Notes: generated by a model from the letters alone, not told the origin. A DNA stretch of 64,000 nucleotides from Longimicrobium terrae (GCF_014202995.1 NZ_JACHIA010000016.1:1-64000), one strand, 5' to 3'. Positions 9,254 to 17,705 are shown, numbered from the stretch's first letter. Translations and numbers: made by a program.

Positions 9254-9436
9254 ATGCAGAATCCCATGGAACGGCCGCAGGCGCAGACGTCGGTTGTGGG
9301 CGCGTGCACGGTCACCGACTGCAAGTTCAACGAGAACCACGAGTGCCACGCCGGCCAGATCGAAGTCCGCGTGAGCAGCAACGGCGCCGAGTGCGGCACC
9401 TACTCGCCCGAAGGGAACAACCGCCCGCGCCCCTGA
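9254..9436 (+). CDS. DUF1540 domain small cysteine-rich protein
   Basis: 60 residues from ATG 9254, preceded by GGGAGAGAG. Cysteines at 18, 23, 31 and 47 in the pattern CTVTDCKFNENHEC...CGTY match DUF1540, a short presumed metal-binding domain found singly or in tandem in Firmicutes and other phyla. The in-frame extension back to 9182 lacks a ribosome site and is excluded. A terminator-like hairpin follows 30 bases after the stop. No partner gene is obvious and no function has been settled for the family. Confidence 0.85.
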   Translation: MQNPMERPQAQTSVVGACTVTDCKFNENHECHAGQIEVRVSSNGAECGTYSPEGNNRPRP

Positions 9437-9466
9437 TCCGGCGCCGGCGGAACGGTTCTCCGCGAT

Positions 9467-9495
9467 GCGGGCGCCCCACGGGGGGCCCGCTTTTC
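9467..9495 (+). terminator. Terminator hairpin after the DUF1540 gene
   Basis: Stem GCGGGCGCCCC / GGGGGGCCCGC with one mismatch and a 3-base loop, followed by TTTTCGTTT. Confidence 0.8.
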
Positions 9496-9499
9496 GTTT

Positions 9500-10060
9500 G
9501 GGGGCGGGGCGGCCCCCGCCGGGCTCGTACTACTCGCCCACCTCCCCCAAAAAAGACTGGGGGAGGTTGGACCGGCGGAGGGTTCGGTGCGAACCGGCGG
9601 AGTTGGGCGGGGCCGCGAGTATCTGGAGCGAATGAATCCGCCGCTCAGACAGCGGTAAGCCCCGACTCGTGGCCGCTGGCGCGTCCACGATCGGGGCTTC
9701 AACTGCGTTGGGGATTGCGACCGGTAGAAAATGCAGCCCGCGACGGCTGGCTTCGCGGGCCCAAGCGCGATGCCCACCGCGGAGTGGCAGCCCGGGGACG
9801 CACGCCGAACCCGCCTCCGCACCGAACGGCTCCCCCTCCCCCGCTTGCGGGGCGAGGGGGCTGGGCGGAGGGGGGCGCCGCCACGCCGAACCATCCGGAA
9901 CGTACAATCCTGGTGTGTGCTCCCTCTCCCACATCCGTTCGTGGGAGAGGGTCGTCGTGCGCAGCACGCGGGGTGAGGGCCCCAGCCCGCGGATCAAAAC
10001 GGATCCTCCCGCATCTTCCACCCACCCATGCGGCGCGCGCGGAATACGATCTGCCAGTGA
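9500..10060. repeat. Composite island of dispersed palindromic repeats
   Basis: About 0.7 kb without a credible gene between the DUF1540 and dedA genes. It contains in order: a hairpin CCTCCCCC-AAAAAAGACT-GGGGGAGG (9541-9567); GAGCGAATGAATCCGCCGCTC (9627-9647); a stem-loop AAGCCCCGA...TCGGGGCTT with conserved inner GGCCGCTGGCGCGTCCACG (9657-9699); a CTCCCCCTCCCCCGCTTGCG palindrome (9830-9875); and CTCCCTCTCCCACATCCGTT with its mirror (9919-9983). The same modules recur at 115-260, 20430-20765, 28790-29170 and 31786-31860. Confidence 0.75.
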
Positions 10061-10245
10061 CGGAGCCGCGGCGCACACCGGCGCCGCCCGATCCTGACCC
10101 GGTGGATGATGATCACACGACTTTCGCTCCGCGCCGCAACCTCTGCCCCCGCGTCAGGCTGCGTGCTCGTCGCCGCTCCCGCGCTTCTGAAACGGCTCGT
10201 CTCCACGAATGCGAAGAAGGCCTCGCGTGGCGGAAAGGGGGCCCC

Positions 10246-10875
10246 GTGCTGGGATTCGTAACGGGGCTGCTGGACTCGCTGGGGTACGTGGGGCTGGTGC
10301 TGCTCATGTTCCTGGAGAACGTGTTTCCGCCCATCCCGTCCGAGCTGATCATGCCGCTGGCCGGCTACACCGCCACGCGCGGGCAGTTCGCCATCGCGGG
10401 CGTGATCGTGGCGGGAACGGTGGGCTCGGTGCTCGGCGCGCTTCCGCTGTACTGGCTGGGCCGCCGCGTGGGCCAGGACCGCCTCCGGACGCTGGCCGAC
10501 CGGCACGGCCGCTGGCTGGCCGTGTCGCCGGACGAGATCGACCGCGCGAGTTCGTGGTTCTCGCGGCACGGGCGCTGGGTAATCCTCTTCGGCCGGCTGG
10601 TGCCCGGCGTACGCTCGCTGATCTCCATCCCCGCGGGGATCAACCGCATGCCGCTGGTCCCCTTCCTTCTCCTCACCACGCTGGGCTCCGGCGTGTGGAC
10701 AGCGATCCTCGCGCTGCTGGGCTACCAGCTCGGCAGCCGCTTCGGCGAGGTGGAGACGTACCTGAGCCCCGCATCCAACGTCATCCTGGGATTGATGGCG
10801 GCCGCCTACCTGTGGCGCGTCATCCGTCCCCCGCGGCGGCGGACCGCGGGAGGAAACGCCGCGCATCGGGGGTGA
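10246..10875 (+). CDS. DedA/VTT family membrane protein
   Basis: 209 residues from GTG 10246, preceded by GGAAAGGGGG. The family core ENVFPPIPSE (24-33) and FGRLVPGVRSLISIPAG (115-131) are intact, with four to five hydrophobic segments and a basic tail. DedA/VTT proteins sit in the inner membrane and act in lipid flipping or recycling (undecaprenyl phosphate or phospholipid) and proton-motive-force maintenance; the sequence does not say which. The frame stays open far upstream to 9112, but that portion crosses the repeat island and a different gene, so it is not coding. It stands alone, followed by a tandem repeat and a terminator-like hairpin. Confidence 0.9.
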   Translation: MLGFVTGLLDSLGYVGLVLLMFLENVFPPIPSELIMPLAGYTATRGQFAIAGVIVAGTVGSVLGALPLYWLGRRVGQDRLRTLADRHGRWLAVSPDEIDRASSWFSRHGRWVILFGRLVPGVRSLISIPAGINRMPLVPFLLLTTLGSGVWTAILALLGYQLGSRFGEVETYLSPASNVILGLMAAAYLWRVIRPPRRRTAGGNAAHRG

Positions 10876-10919
10876 TGATGGTCATCGGCTGGTGCCCATC
10901 GAGATGATAGCGCTCATCG

Positions 10920-10960
10920 GATGATAGGCGCGTCGGGATGATAGGCGCGTCGGGATGATG
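10920..10960. repeat. Short tandem repeat, 17-bp unit
   Basis: Two identical copies of GATGATAGGCGCGTCGG (10920-10936, 10937-10953) and a partial third, in the gap between dedA and the imuA promoter. The rest of the gap to 11334 holds only the hairpin and promoter region listed separately. Confidence 0.8.
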
Positions 10961-10999
10961 ACGCGCGCGGCCTGATCGCGATCCGACGATCCACACCCG

Positions 11000-11045
11000 A
11001 ACGACGTCCACACGAATTCCATCGTGTGGACGTCGTTTTCTTTTC
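11000..11045. terminator. Perfect hairpin with T-rich tail
   Basis: AACGACGTCCACACGA and its exact complement TCGTGTGGACGTCGTT flank a 6-base loop, followed by TTCTTTTC. It probably terminates upstream transcription before the imu operon promoter. Confidence 0.75.
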
Positions 11046-11196
11046 TCATCAACCGAACGCAGCGCACTCGACCACACGTGGACAACTGACCGTCCAGAAC
11101 GCGCCACAGACGACACGCCCGGCCAGACAAGCGGACGGAGTGCGCTCCCGGAAGTGTACGCGCGCGGGGTGGAAACTTCTGAATCGTCCACGGCGT

Positions 11197-11280
11197 GAAC
11201 GTGTTCTAAATAGCCGTTTTGCAGGCACTTAAAGTGTACATAGAAACGCTTACTTCGGCGATTGTTCGGTATTAGACTTG
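11197..11280 (+). promoter_or_regulatory. Putative promoter/operator region of the imuA-imuB-dnaE2 operon
   Basis: Two small palindromes, GAAC-GT-GTTC (11197-11206) and CACTT-A-AAGTG (11226-11236), precede a promoter-like TTA-N20-TAGACTTG (11250-11280). The promoter shares 24 of 31 bases with the one at 48423-48453. LexA regulation is usual for imuAB-dnaE2 operons, but neither palindrome matches an established LexA box exactly, so assignment as an SOS operator is conjecture. Confidence 0.4.
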
Positions 11281-11334
11281 CCCTCCCGGTACGCCGTCCC
11301 GGTCCGCGAATCCACCCCGGCCAGGAGTGTTCCC

Positions 11335-12075
11335 GTGAGCGCCGCCATCGACCTCAGCGTGCTGCGCGCCCGGCTGGAAGAGCGCTTCGGCACGGCCATT
11401 GTGCCGGCGCCGGGGCAGGCGCCCTCGCGCGAGCAGCCGGGGTTCCGCACCGGGCTGGCCGCGCTGGACGCCCTGCTTCCCGGCGGCGTTCCCCGCCGAG
11501 CGCTCACCGTGTGGGCGGGGGAGGGGACGGCGGGGCGGACGGCCGCCATGCGCGCGCTGGTGGACGCCGCCTGCCGCGAAACGCGCGTGGCGCTGGTGGA
11601 TGCTACGGGGACGCTGGACCCCGCCGCGTGGTGCGGCCCGGACGGGCGCTCGCGGCCGGAGCTGTGGGTGGCGCGCCCGCCTTCCGCGGAGCATGCGGCG
11701 GAAGGCGCGTGGGTGGCGGAAACCATGCTGCGGACGGGCGCATTCGGCCTGGTGGTGCTGGACGGCCCCGCGCCGGCGTCCACGGACGCGCACCGCCTGC
11801 GCGCCCTGGCCCGCGAAACGGACACGGCGCTGCTGGTGAGCACGGGCGGCCCGCCGCCGCAGTGGAGGGCCGACGTGCGGCTGGAGTTCCGCCGCACGGG
11901 GGAGGGACGGGTGGGGCTGGGTCCCGGCGGACGCTTTCGCCGGCCCTCCGCCATCCGCATGGCGCGCGGCGAAGGCGCCCGCGCGGGAGAACGCGAGGTG
12001 GAGCTTGTACACGAACCGTCGAATCGCCTGCATCCGGATCCCGGTCCCGACCGGCGACCCCGCGCCCGGCACTGA
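11335..12075 (+). CDS. imuA: ImuA, RecA-like accessory protein of the mutasome
   Basis: 246 residues from GTG 11335, with AGGAG seven bases upstream. The RecA-like core shows FRTGLAALDALLPGGVPRRALTVWAGE-like start (37 onward in short), a Walker A-like loop AGEGTAGRT (61-69) in which the usual Lys is Arg, and VVLDG as a Walker B-like strand. ImuA supports translesion synthesis together with ImuB and DnaE2 after DNA damage. Its end overlaps imuB by 71 bases, so the two are translationally coupled. A longer start at 11278 would overlap the predicted promoter and lacks a ribosome site. Assignment rests on gene order as much as on sequence. Confidence 0.85.
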   Translation: MSAAIDLSVLRARLEERFGTAIVPAPGQAPSREQPGFRTGLAALDALLPGGVPRRALTVWAGEGTAGRTAAMRALVDAACRETRVALVDATGTLDPAAWCGPDGRSRPELWVARPPSAEHAAEGAWVAETMLRTGAFGLVVLDGPAPASTDAHRLRALARETDTALLVSTGGPPPQWRADVRLEFRRTGEGRVGLGPGGRFRRPSAIRMARGEGARAGEREVELVHEPSNRLHPDPGPDRRPRARH

Positions 12076-13402
12076 GGCCCGCGCCGCGCTGGCCGGCGCG
12101 CTGCTGGCCGCCGCGCCGCGGGTGATCGCCGTGCGCGAGTACCCGTGCGCCTTCTGGGCGGACGCGGCGGGAATGGATCTGCTGGGCGGCGATGAGGCCG
12201 TGGCGCGCCGCCTGGCCCGCGCGGCGGAGGAGGCGGGCTTCGCGGCGCGCGTGGGGATCGCGGACAGCTGCATCGCGGCCGCGGCGGCCACACGCGAGCG
12301 CACGCACGCCACCCGTGTGGTCCCCCGCGGCCGCGACGCCGGCTACCTGCTGCGCCGCTCGCTTTCCCTCCTCCCCATCGACGCCTCCCTGCGCGGCGCG
12401 CTGTACCTGCTGGGGCTGCGCACCTGCGGCGACCTGGCCGCGCTTCCCCCGGCGGAGATCGAACTGCGCCTGGGAGATGAGGGGCTGCGCGCGTGGCGGC
12501 TGGCGCAGGGGCGCGACGAGCGCTGGCCCTTTCGTCCCCCCGCGCCGGGGACGGCGGAAGCCGAGGCGGAGTTCGAGCCGCCGGTGGACAGCGCGGAGCC
12601 GCTGCGCTTCGTCCTTCCCGGATTGATCGCCTCCGTCACCGCCCAGCTCGCCACCCGCCAGCGCATTCCCGCACGGCTGCGATTGACCCTGCGCGTGCCC
12701 GACGCGGCGGACGACGCCCGCGAGGTGCGCCCCGCGCGCCCCACCGCCGATCCGCGCGTGCTGGCGGACCTGTGCCGCCGTGCGGTGGAGGCCACCCCCC
12801 TCGCCGGCCCGCTCTGCGGCGTTCGTCTGGTGGCGGAAGAGGACGGCGTGGCCCGGGCGGACCAGCTGGACGCGTTCGCCGCTCCCGCGCCCGACCCCGG
12901 CGCGCTGCACGCCGCCCTCCTCCCCGTCTTTGCGCGCTGGGGAGACGGCGCGCTGAGCACCGCCGTCCGCCACGGCGCGCACCTTCCCGGCGAGCACGCG
13001 GGGTGGGCGGCGCACGGAAGCGCGGGGATCGAGGCGTTCACCGCCGCCTCTCCGGCCGCCGATCCGCCGGTGTCGGGAAGCGGGTTCCGCAACGTCCTTC
13101 CGCTCTGTCTGCGGAGGTTGACAAATCCGGTGTCGCTGGCCGTGCGACAGGACGCCGAGGGCCGTCCCGCGGGGGTGGACGGAGCGGCCCTCGCGAATGC
13201 GTTGCCGGACGGGGGGATGGGGACTTATCCACCCCGGTTGTGGAAAACTCGTGCAGAGGGTCCGGAGAGGGTTTCGGGGGGGTGGTGGGCCCGCGCGGAA
13301 GCGCGCGAGTACTGGCGGCTGGAGTCTGAAGAGGGGTGGCTGGGGCTCGTCTACCGCGACGCGGCCACAGGACTCTGGTACCTGGAAGGATGGTTCGATT
13401 GA
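12005..13402 (+). CDS. imuB: ImuB, catalytically inactive Y-family polymerase homologue
   Basis: 465 residues from TTG 12005, which has GGTGGAGC directly upstream. It begins RRIACIRIPV, where active Y-family polymerases carry a catalytic Asp, and the finger/palm region (FWADAAGMDLLGGDEA; FAARVGIADS) lacks the active-site acidic residues of DinB/UmuC, as is normal for ImuB. The helix-hairpin-helix stretch (LGLRTCGDLAALP) and little-finger region follow. ImuB is the hub that links the beta clamp, ImuA and DnaE2. The C-terminus reads WRLESEEGWLGLVYRDAATG then WYLEGWFD. dnaE2 starts about 58 bases after the stop, and imuA overlaps the start. Confidence 0.9.
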   Translation: MYTNRRIACIRIPVPTGDPAPGTEARAALAGALLAAAPRVIAVREYPCAFWADAAGMDLLGGDEAVARRLARAAEEAGFAARVGIADSCIAAAAATRERTHATRVVPRGRDAGYLLRRSLSLLPIDASLRGALYLLGLRTCGDLAALPPAEIELRLGDEGLRAWRLAQGRDERWPFRPPAPGTAEAEAEFEPPVDSAEPLRFVLPGLIASVTAQLATRQRIPARLRLTLRVPDAADDAREVRPARPTADPRVLADLCRRAVEATPLAGPLCGVRLVAEEDGVARADQLDAFAAPAPDPGALHAALLPVFARWGDGALSTAVRHGAHLPGEHAGWAAHGSAGIEAFTAASPAADPPVSGSGFRNVLPLCLRRLTNPVSLAVRQDAEGRPAGVDGAALANALPDGGMGTYPPRLWKTRAEGPERVSGGWWARAEAREYWRLESEEGWLGLVYRDAATGLWYLEGWFD

Positions 13403-13460
13403 GACGGATACAGAGTGGGTGCGCGATGTCCCATTGCGCGCGATTTTGCGCCAAGTGCTT

Positions 13461-16400
13461 GTGAAATCAGGGGATTACGTCGAGCTGCATTGTCACAGCG
13501 CGTTTTCGCTCGGTGACGGTTCGTCTACGCCCGAGTCGCTGGTGTCAAGGGCCGCGGCGCTGGGATCCACATTCCTGGCGCTCACGGACCACGACGACCT
13601 GGGCGGCGCCGTCCGTTTCTCGCGCGCCTGCCGCGAGTCGGGCGTAACCCCCTTGCTGGGCGCGGAAATCACGCTGGACGACGCCTCACATCTTACGCTG
13701 ATTGTGGAAAACCCCACCGGCTGGGGGAACCTCTGCGCGCTCCTGTCAAGGGGGAGAACGGAGAGTTTTCGAGGCACGCCGTCAGTGCCGTGGAGCGCGC
13801 TCCGGGAGCGCTCCGCGGGTCTCGTCGCGCTCTCCGGTTGCCCGCGCGGCCGCATCCCCCGACTGCTGGGAGAAGAGCGCTTCGCGGAGGCCCGCGCGGC
13901 GGCGGGGGAGATGAAGGAGGTGTTCGGCGACCGCTTTCACCTGGAGCTGTGGGACCACCGCACGCACCAGGAGGCGTCGCTCTGCGCGGACCTGCGCGAC
14001 CTCGCGCGCGAGGTGGGGGTGCCATGGACGGTGACGCACGACGTGCACTACGCCGACCCCGCCGGCCGCGCCGTGCACGACCTGCTCACCTGCGTGCGCA
14101 GGCAGGCCACGCTGGAGCAGGCGCACCGCGCGGGATGGCTGCGCCCCTCCGGCGAGTGGTGCCTGCAGCCGCCGGCCGAAATGGCCCGCCGGTGGAGCCA
14201 CGCGCCCGAGGGAATCCGCCGCACGCGGGAAATCGCGGAGCGCTGCGCCGGATTCCGCCTGCTGGACGTTCCCCCGCCGCGCCCCTCCTTTGCCGTCCCC
14301 GCGGAGTACGCGTCGGCGGACGAGATGCTGCGCGTGCTGGCGGAGAACGGACTGCGGGACCGCCTGCCGGAGGCGTCGGAAGCGCACTGGACCCAGCTGC
14401 GGCGGGAACTGGACATCATCCGGCAGGTGCGGATGCCCGACCACTTCCTGGTGGTGTGGGACATCTGCCGCTTCGCGCGGGAAAGCGGCATCCTGTGCCA
14501 GGGACGCGGCTCGGCGGCCAACTCGCTGGTGTGCTACGCGCTGCGGGTGACGGCGGTGGACCCCATCGCCAATCACCTGCTGTTCGAGCGCTTTCTTTCC
14601 GTGGAGCGTCCCGAGGCGCCGGACATTGACGTGGACTTCGCGGCGATGGACGATCGCGAGCGCGTGCTGCAGTACGTGTACGAACGCTACACCCGTTCGA
14701 ACGCGGCGATGGTGTGCACCCACGTGGAGTACCGCGGCCGGTCCGCGGTGCGCGACGCCATGCGGGTGCTGGGGTTTCCCGCCACGCAGGGGGATCTTCT
14801 CGCCAAGCGGCTGGACGGCCACGCCTCCGCGGCGACGGCGGCGGAGTGGCTGGAGATGGGTGAAGGCAAGGCGCTGCGCTCCGTGGGGCTGGACCCCGCG
14901 GAGCCGCGGGCGCGCGCGCTGGTGAAGCTGGTATCCGGGCTGGACGGCATCCCCCGCCACCGGGGAATCCACAGCGGCGGCTTCGTGCTGTCCGGCGGGC
15001 CGCTGGGGGAAACGGTGCCCATCGAGCCGGCCTCCATGCCCGGGCGCACCGTCATCCAGTGGGACAAGGACGACTGCGCGGACATCGGCATCCCCAAGTT
15101 CGACCTGCTGGGGCTGGGGATGCTCAAGCTGCTGGGCTCGTGCATCCGCATGGTGCGCGAGGGGCGCGGCGTAGACGTGGACATCGGCCGCCTGCCGATG
15201 GACGACCCGGCCGTCTACGCGCAGATCGGCGCCGCGGACACGGTGGGCCTGTTCCAGATCGAGAGCCGCGCGCAGGCCAACTTTCTTCCGCGATTGAAGC
15301 CCACCTGCTTCTACGACGTGGTGATTTCCGTCGGGGCCATCCGCCCGGGGCCCATGATGGGCGGGCAGGTAAAGGAGATGCTGGCGCGGCGGCGCGGCGA
15401 GGTGCCCACGGAGTATCCGCATCCGGACCTGGAGCCGGTGCTGGGGCGCACCCACGGGCTGGCGCTGTTCCAGGAGCAGCTGATGCGCTGCGCGATTGTC
15501 GTCAGCGGCTGCTCGCCCGGCGAGGCCGACAAGCTGCGGCGCGCCATGAGCCGCAAGCGCAGCAAAGAAGAGATGCACCGCGCCACGGAGGGAATCCGCG
15601 AGGGGATGCGGGCGCGCGGGGTGGACGAGGAGGCGGCGGAGAAGGTGCTCGGCTGGCTGGAAGCGTGCGCCAGCTACACCTTTCCCGAAAGCCACGCCAT
15701 CTCGTTCGCGCTGCTGGCCTACGCGAGCGCGTGGCTGCGGCTGTATTACCCGGCCGAGTACCTGTGCGCGATCCTGAACGCGCAGCCCATGGGCTTCTAT
15801 CCGGTTTCCACGCTGATCCACGACGCGCGGCAGCACGGGGTGCAGGTGCTGCCGATCGACCTGGCGGTGAGCGGGTGGGACTGCTCGCTGGAACGGAAGT
15901 GCGTGAGTGCTGTGTGCGTCAGTGCGGAAGTGGATGGTGCGGCATGCGATGGCGTGCTGTGCGGCCGTGCGGAAGCTGATGCGGCGGAGAGTGACGGCTC
16001 CCCCGGCGACGCACTCACGCACTCACGCACCCAGCACTCACGCACTTCTTCTCCCGCCGTCCGCGTGGGCCTCCGCTACGTGCGCGGCCTGGGCTCCGTA
16101 ACCGGCGGGCGGCTGCGGGCGGAGCTGGCGCGCGGGGCGTTCACCTCCGTGGCGGACGTGGTGGAGCGCTTTCCGTCGGAGCACGGGCTGCGCGCGCTGG
16201 CCTCGGCGGGGGCGTTCCGCTCGTGGATCGAGGGCGGGCCGCGCCAGGCGCTGTGGACGGTGCTGGGCGAACTGCGGGCGCGGCGCAGCGGCGGGCCGCT
16301 GGCGCCCGCGGAGCCGTCGGCCACGCGTCTGCCGGAACTCGCGCCGGCGGAACGCACGCGGATGGCGCACCACGTGACCGGCTTTGACTTGGACGGTCAC

Positions 16401-16766
16401 CCCATGCGCCACCTGCGCGGCCGGCTGCGCGATCTGGGCGTGATGCCGCTCGGGGATCTGCGGGATGACGCGCGGCGCAACGGCGAGCGCGTCACCGCCG
16501 CGGGGCTGGTGATCGTGCGGCAGCGTCCGGGGACGGCCAAGGGCTTCGTCTTCGTGGGGCTGGAGGACGAGACGGGGCGCGTAGACGTCATCGTTCCCCC
16601 GCAGCTGTACGCACGGGAGCGCGAGACGATCAACGGCAACGGCATCCTGGCCGTGCGCGGCCGGCTGGGGCGCGAGGACGGCGTCACCAACATCAAGGCC
16701 GAAACCTTTTTCCCCCTCCGCCTGGACGAAGCGACCGAGATCGTCCGCTCCCACGACTACCACTGA
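13461..16766 (+). CDS. dnaE2: DnaE2, error-prone DNA polymerase III alpha subunit
   Basis: 1101 residues from GTG 13461; GTG 13419 is an alternative and no good Shine-Dalgarno decides. The PHP domain begins ELHCHSAFSLGDG (8-20) with LTDHDDLG (41-48). The polymerase catalytic Asp pair is in PDIDVDF (D388, D390). The tail has the OB-fold region (about 1010-1090) and no epsilon-binding replication features. DnaE2 performs error-prone bypass with ImuA and ImuB. Residues about 813-862 ([10 protein letters not shown] ... [12 protein letters not shown]) are encoded by an inserted palindromic repeat and have no counterpart in DnaE proteins; the frame is preserved through it, so the gene is probably still functional. 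It is the last gene of the operon. Confidence 0.95.
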   Translation: MKSGDYVELHCHSAFSLGDGSSTPESLVSRAAALGSTFLALTDHDDLGGAVRFSRACRESGVTPLLGAEITLDDASHLTLIVENPTGWGNLCALLSRGRTESFRGTPSVPWSALRERSAGLVALSGCPRGRIPRLLGEERFAEARAAAGEMKEVFGDRFHLELWDHRTHQEASLCADLRDLAREVGVPWTVTHDVHYADPAGRAVHDLLTCVRRQATLEQAHRAGWLRPSGEWCLQPPAEMARRWSHAPEGIRRTREIAERCAGFRLLDVPPPRPSFAVPAEYASADEMLRVLAENGLRDRLPEASEAHWTQLRRELDIIRQVRMPDHFLVVWDICRFARESGILCQGRGSAANSLVCYALRVTAVDPIANHLLFERFLSVERPEAPDIDVDFAAMDDRERVLQYVYERYTRSNAAMVCTHVEYRGRSAVRDAMRVLGFPATQGDLLAKRLDGHASAATAAEWLEMGEGKALRSVGLDPAEPRARALVKLVSGLDGIPRHRGIHSGGFVLSGGPLGETVPIEPASMPGRTVIQWDKDDCADIGIPKFDLLGLGMLKLLGSCIRMVREGRGVDVDIGRLPMDDPAVYAQIGAADTVGLFQIESRAQANFLPRLKPTCFYDVVISVGAIRPGPMMGGQVKEMLARRRGEVPTEYPHPDLEPVLGRTHGLALFQEQLMRCAIVVSGCSPGEADKLRRAMSRKRSKEEMHRATEGIREGMRARGVDEEAAEKVLGWLEACASYTFPESHAISFALLAYASAWLRLYYPAEYLCAILNAQPMGFYPVSTLIHDARQHGVQVLPIDLAVSGWDCSLERKCVSAVCVSAEVDGAACDGVLCGRAEADAAESDGSPGDALTHSRTQHSRTSSPAVRVGLRYVRGLGSVTGGRLRAELARGAFTSVADVVERFPSEHGLRALASAGAFRSWIEGGPRQALWTVLGELRARRSGGPLAPAEPSATRLPELAPAERTRMAHHVTGFDLDGHPMRHLRGRLRDLGVMPLGDLRDDARRNGERVTAAGLVIVRQRPGTAKGFVFVGLEDETGRVDVIVPPQLYARERETINGNGILAVRGRLGREDGVTNIKAETFFPLRLDEATEIVRSHDYH
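15897..16047. repeat. Inverted-repeat (MITE-like) element inserted in frame in dnaE2
   Basis: 151 bases bounded by AAGTGCGTGAGTGCTG and its exact complement CAGCACTCACGCACTT. The homology of the arms extends to about 30 bases with two mismatches. The core is about 75 bases. The same arms bound the element at 23908-24012 between sufC and sufB. Confidence 0.85.
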
Positions 16767-16781
16767 AGGGGCGGCTCGCGT

Positions 16782-17027
16782 TCAGGCGTCTCGCACGGGA
16801 GCCCCGGCTGTGTCCTCGGCCGGCAGATTCGCACCGTCAGTGCGGTGCAGAGCAGGGTGGAGGTTTCTTTCCATGATCGCGGGATCAACCATCTGACTGG
16901 CATACCGCGGCTCCAAGCTTCGCAGGTAGTCACAGAGTTCGCCCGGGGTCGGGTATTCGGCCGTGATCTCCCAGCGGATTGCTTCCAACTCCGCAAAGAT
17001 GGAGTTTTCTTCATCACGATTGCTCAT
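16782..17027 (-). CDS. Putative partner (antitoxin-like) protein of the downstream PIN module
   Basis: 81 residues from ATG 17027, with GGAG seven bases upstream (inside the end of the PIN gene). It is acidic and contains WEITAEYPTPGELCDYL (about 19-35), whose pattern EI-x-AE-[YF]-PT-x4-C is also present in the partner at 17706-18110. The start overlaps the PIN-domain stop by 14 bases, implying coupled translation and a toxin-first order. I recognise no DNA-binding domain (RHH, HTH or AbrB), so antitoxin function is inferred only from pairing. Confidence 0.65.
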   Translation of the reverse strand: MSNRDEENSIFAELEAIRWEITAEYPTPGELCDYLRSLEPRYASQMVDPAIMERNLHPALHRTDGANLPAEDTAGAPVRDA

Positions 17028-17505
17028 GTTCAATCTCCAATAGCTGTTCTGGGGTGAGGATAACGGGGACACTCAAGCCCAACTCCTGATTCACCGTCTT
17101 GAGGTGGGCACGCTTGTTCGGGTTGGCCAAGTGCTTGAGGTTCCAGCTGACCAGATACTTGCAACCGTACAGCGAAGCCGCGGCAAGGTGGACGGCGTCG
17201 TCCAGAGGCTTGCTTGGCATAAGCTTGCGCGAAGCATAGACCCGGGCTGCCTCAGCCACGGGAGGAGTGAGTGGAAGCAGCGAGAGCCCTTCGGCGAACG
17301 ACTTCCTGGCTGCGACCTGATCGCTCTGTCTTCCACGGCTGATCTCTTCGATGATTAGCAGACTGCTGCAAAGCATGTAGCGCTCGTGGGCGTGCTCCCA
17401 CCAGGCGCGCGTGATCCGGCGCCAGCGGACCCGCTCGGGGTCGGTGCGCTGGTCGTGGTACACGCTCGGAATGGTGCTGTCCAGATACAGGGTTGGTTTC
17501 GGCAT
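17014..17505 (-). CDS. PIN-domain ribonuclease-like protein, copy 1
   Basis: 163 residues beginning MPKPTLYLDSTIPS. PIN-type acidic positions are D9, E53 and D103 within DDAVHLA, followed by YLVSWNLKHL, where the fourth acidic site of VapC is replaced by SWN. This pattern is typical of the PIN branch annotated as type II toxin-like proteins. PIN domains cleave RNA with bound metal. The 3' end overlaps a small partner gene. It is paralogous to 18082-18573, with the same length and start. The upstream 130 bases and an inverted repeat over the start codon are nearly identical to those of copy 2. Confidence 0.85.
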   Translation of the reverse strand: MPKPTLYLDSTIPSVYHDQRTDPERVRWRRITRAWWEHAHERYMLCSSLLIIEEISRGRQSDQVAARKSFAEGLSLLPLTPPVAEAARVYASRKLMPSKPLDDAVHLAAASLYGCKYLVSWNLKHLANPNKRAHLKTVNQELGLSVPVILTPEQLLEIEHEQS

Positions 17506-17640
17506 GCGCCGAAGGTATCAGCCCGGTGATCTGGACGGGAAGGTGCCGGTAAAAAGCGGCCACAGGCGCGCATGCGCGCCCGTCTCTGGCGTAAAACGGA
17601 CAGCGGAAAACCTGCGCCCCTTTTCTGTCCATATTGGATC
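17498..17640 (-). promoter_or_regulatory. Duplicated upstream region of PIN module 1, with operator-like palindromes
   Basis: TTCGGC-ATGC-GCCGAA (17498-17513) spans the PIN start codon. Further upstream lies the perfect palindrome GCGCGCATGCGCGC. The whole stretch matches 18566-18706 with few differences, although the genes themselves have diverged. This suggests conserved autoregulation or a recent conversion of the control region. Confidence 0.6.
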
Positions 17641-17705
17641 GATCTCACCGTCAGGATGGATCGAGCGAAATCGTCCGCTTGAACCACAACCACTGACGTG
17701 GAGGT

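Noticed and set aside
11197-11206. GAACGTGTTC as a confirmed LexA box
   Set aside because: Spacing between half sites is 2 rather than the 4 of the GAAC-N4-GTTC box, and no second LexA target is available in the window to compare. Kept only as a candidate.
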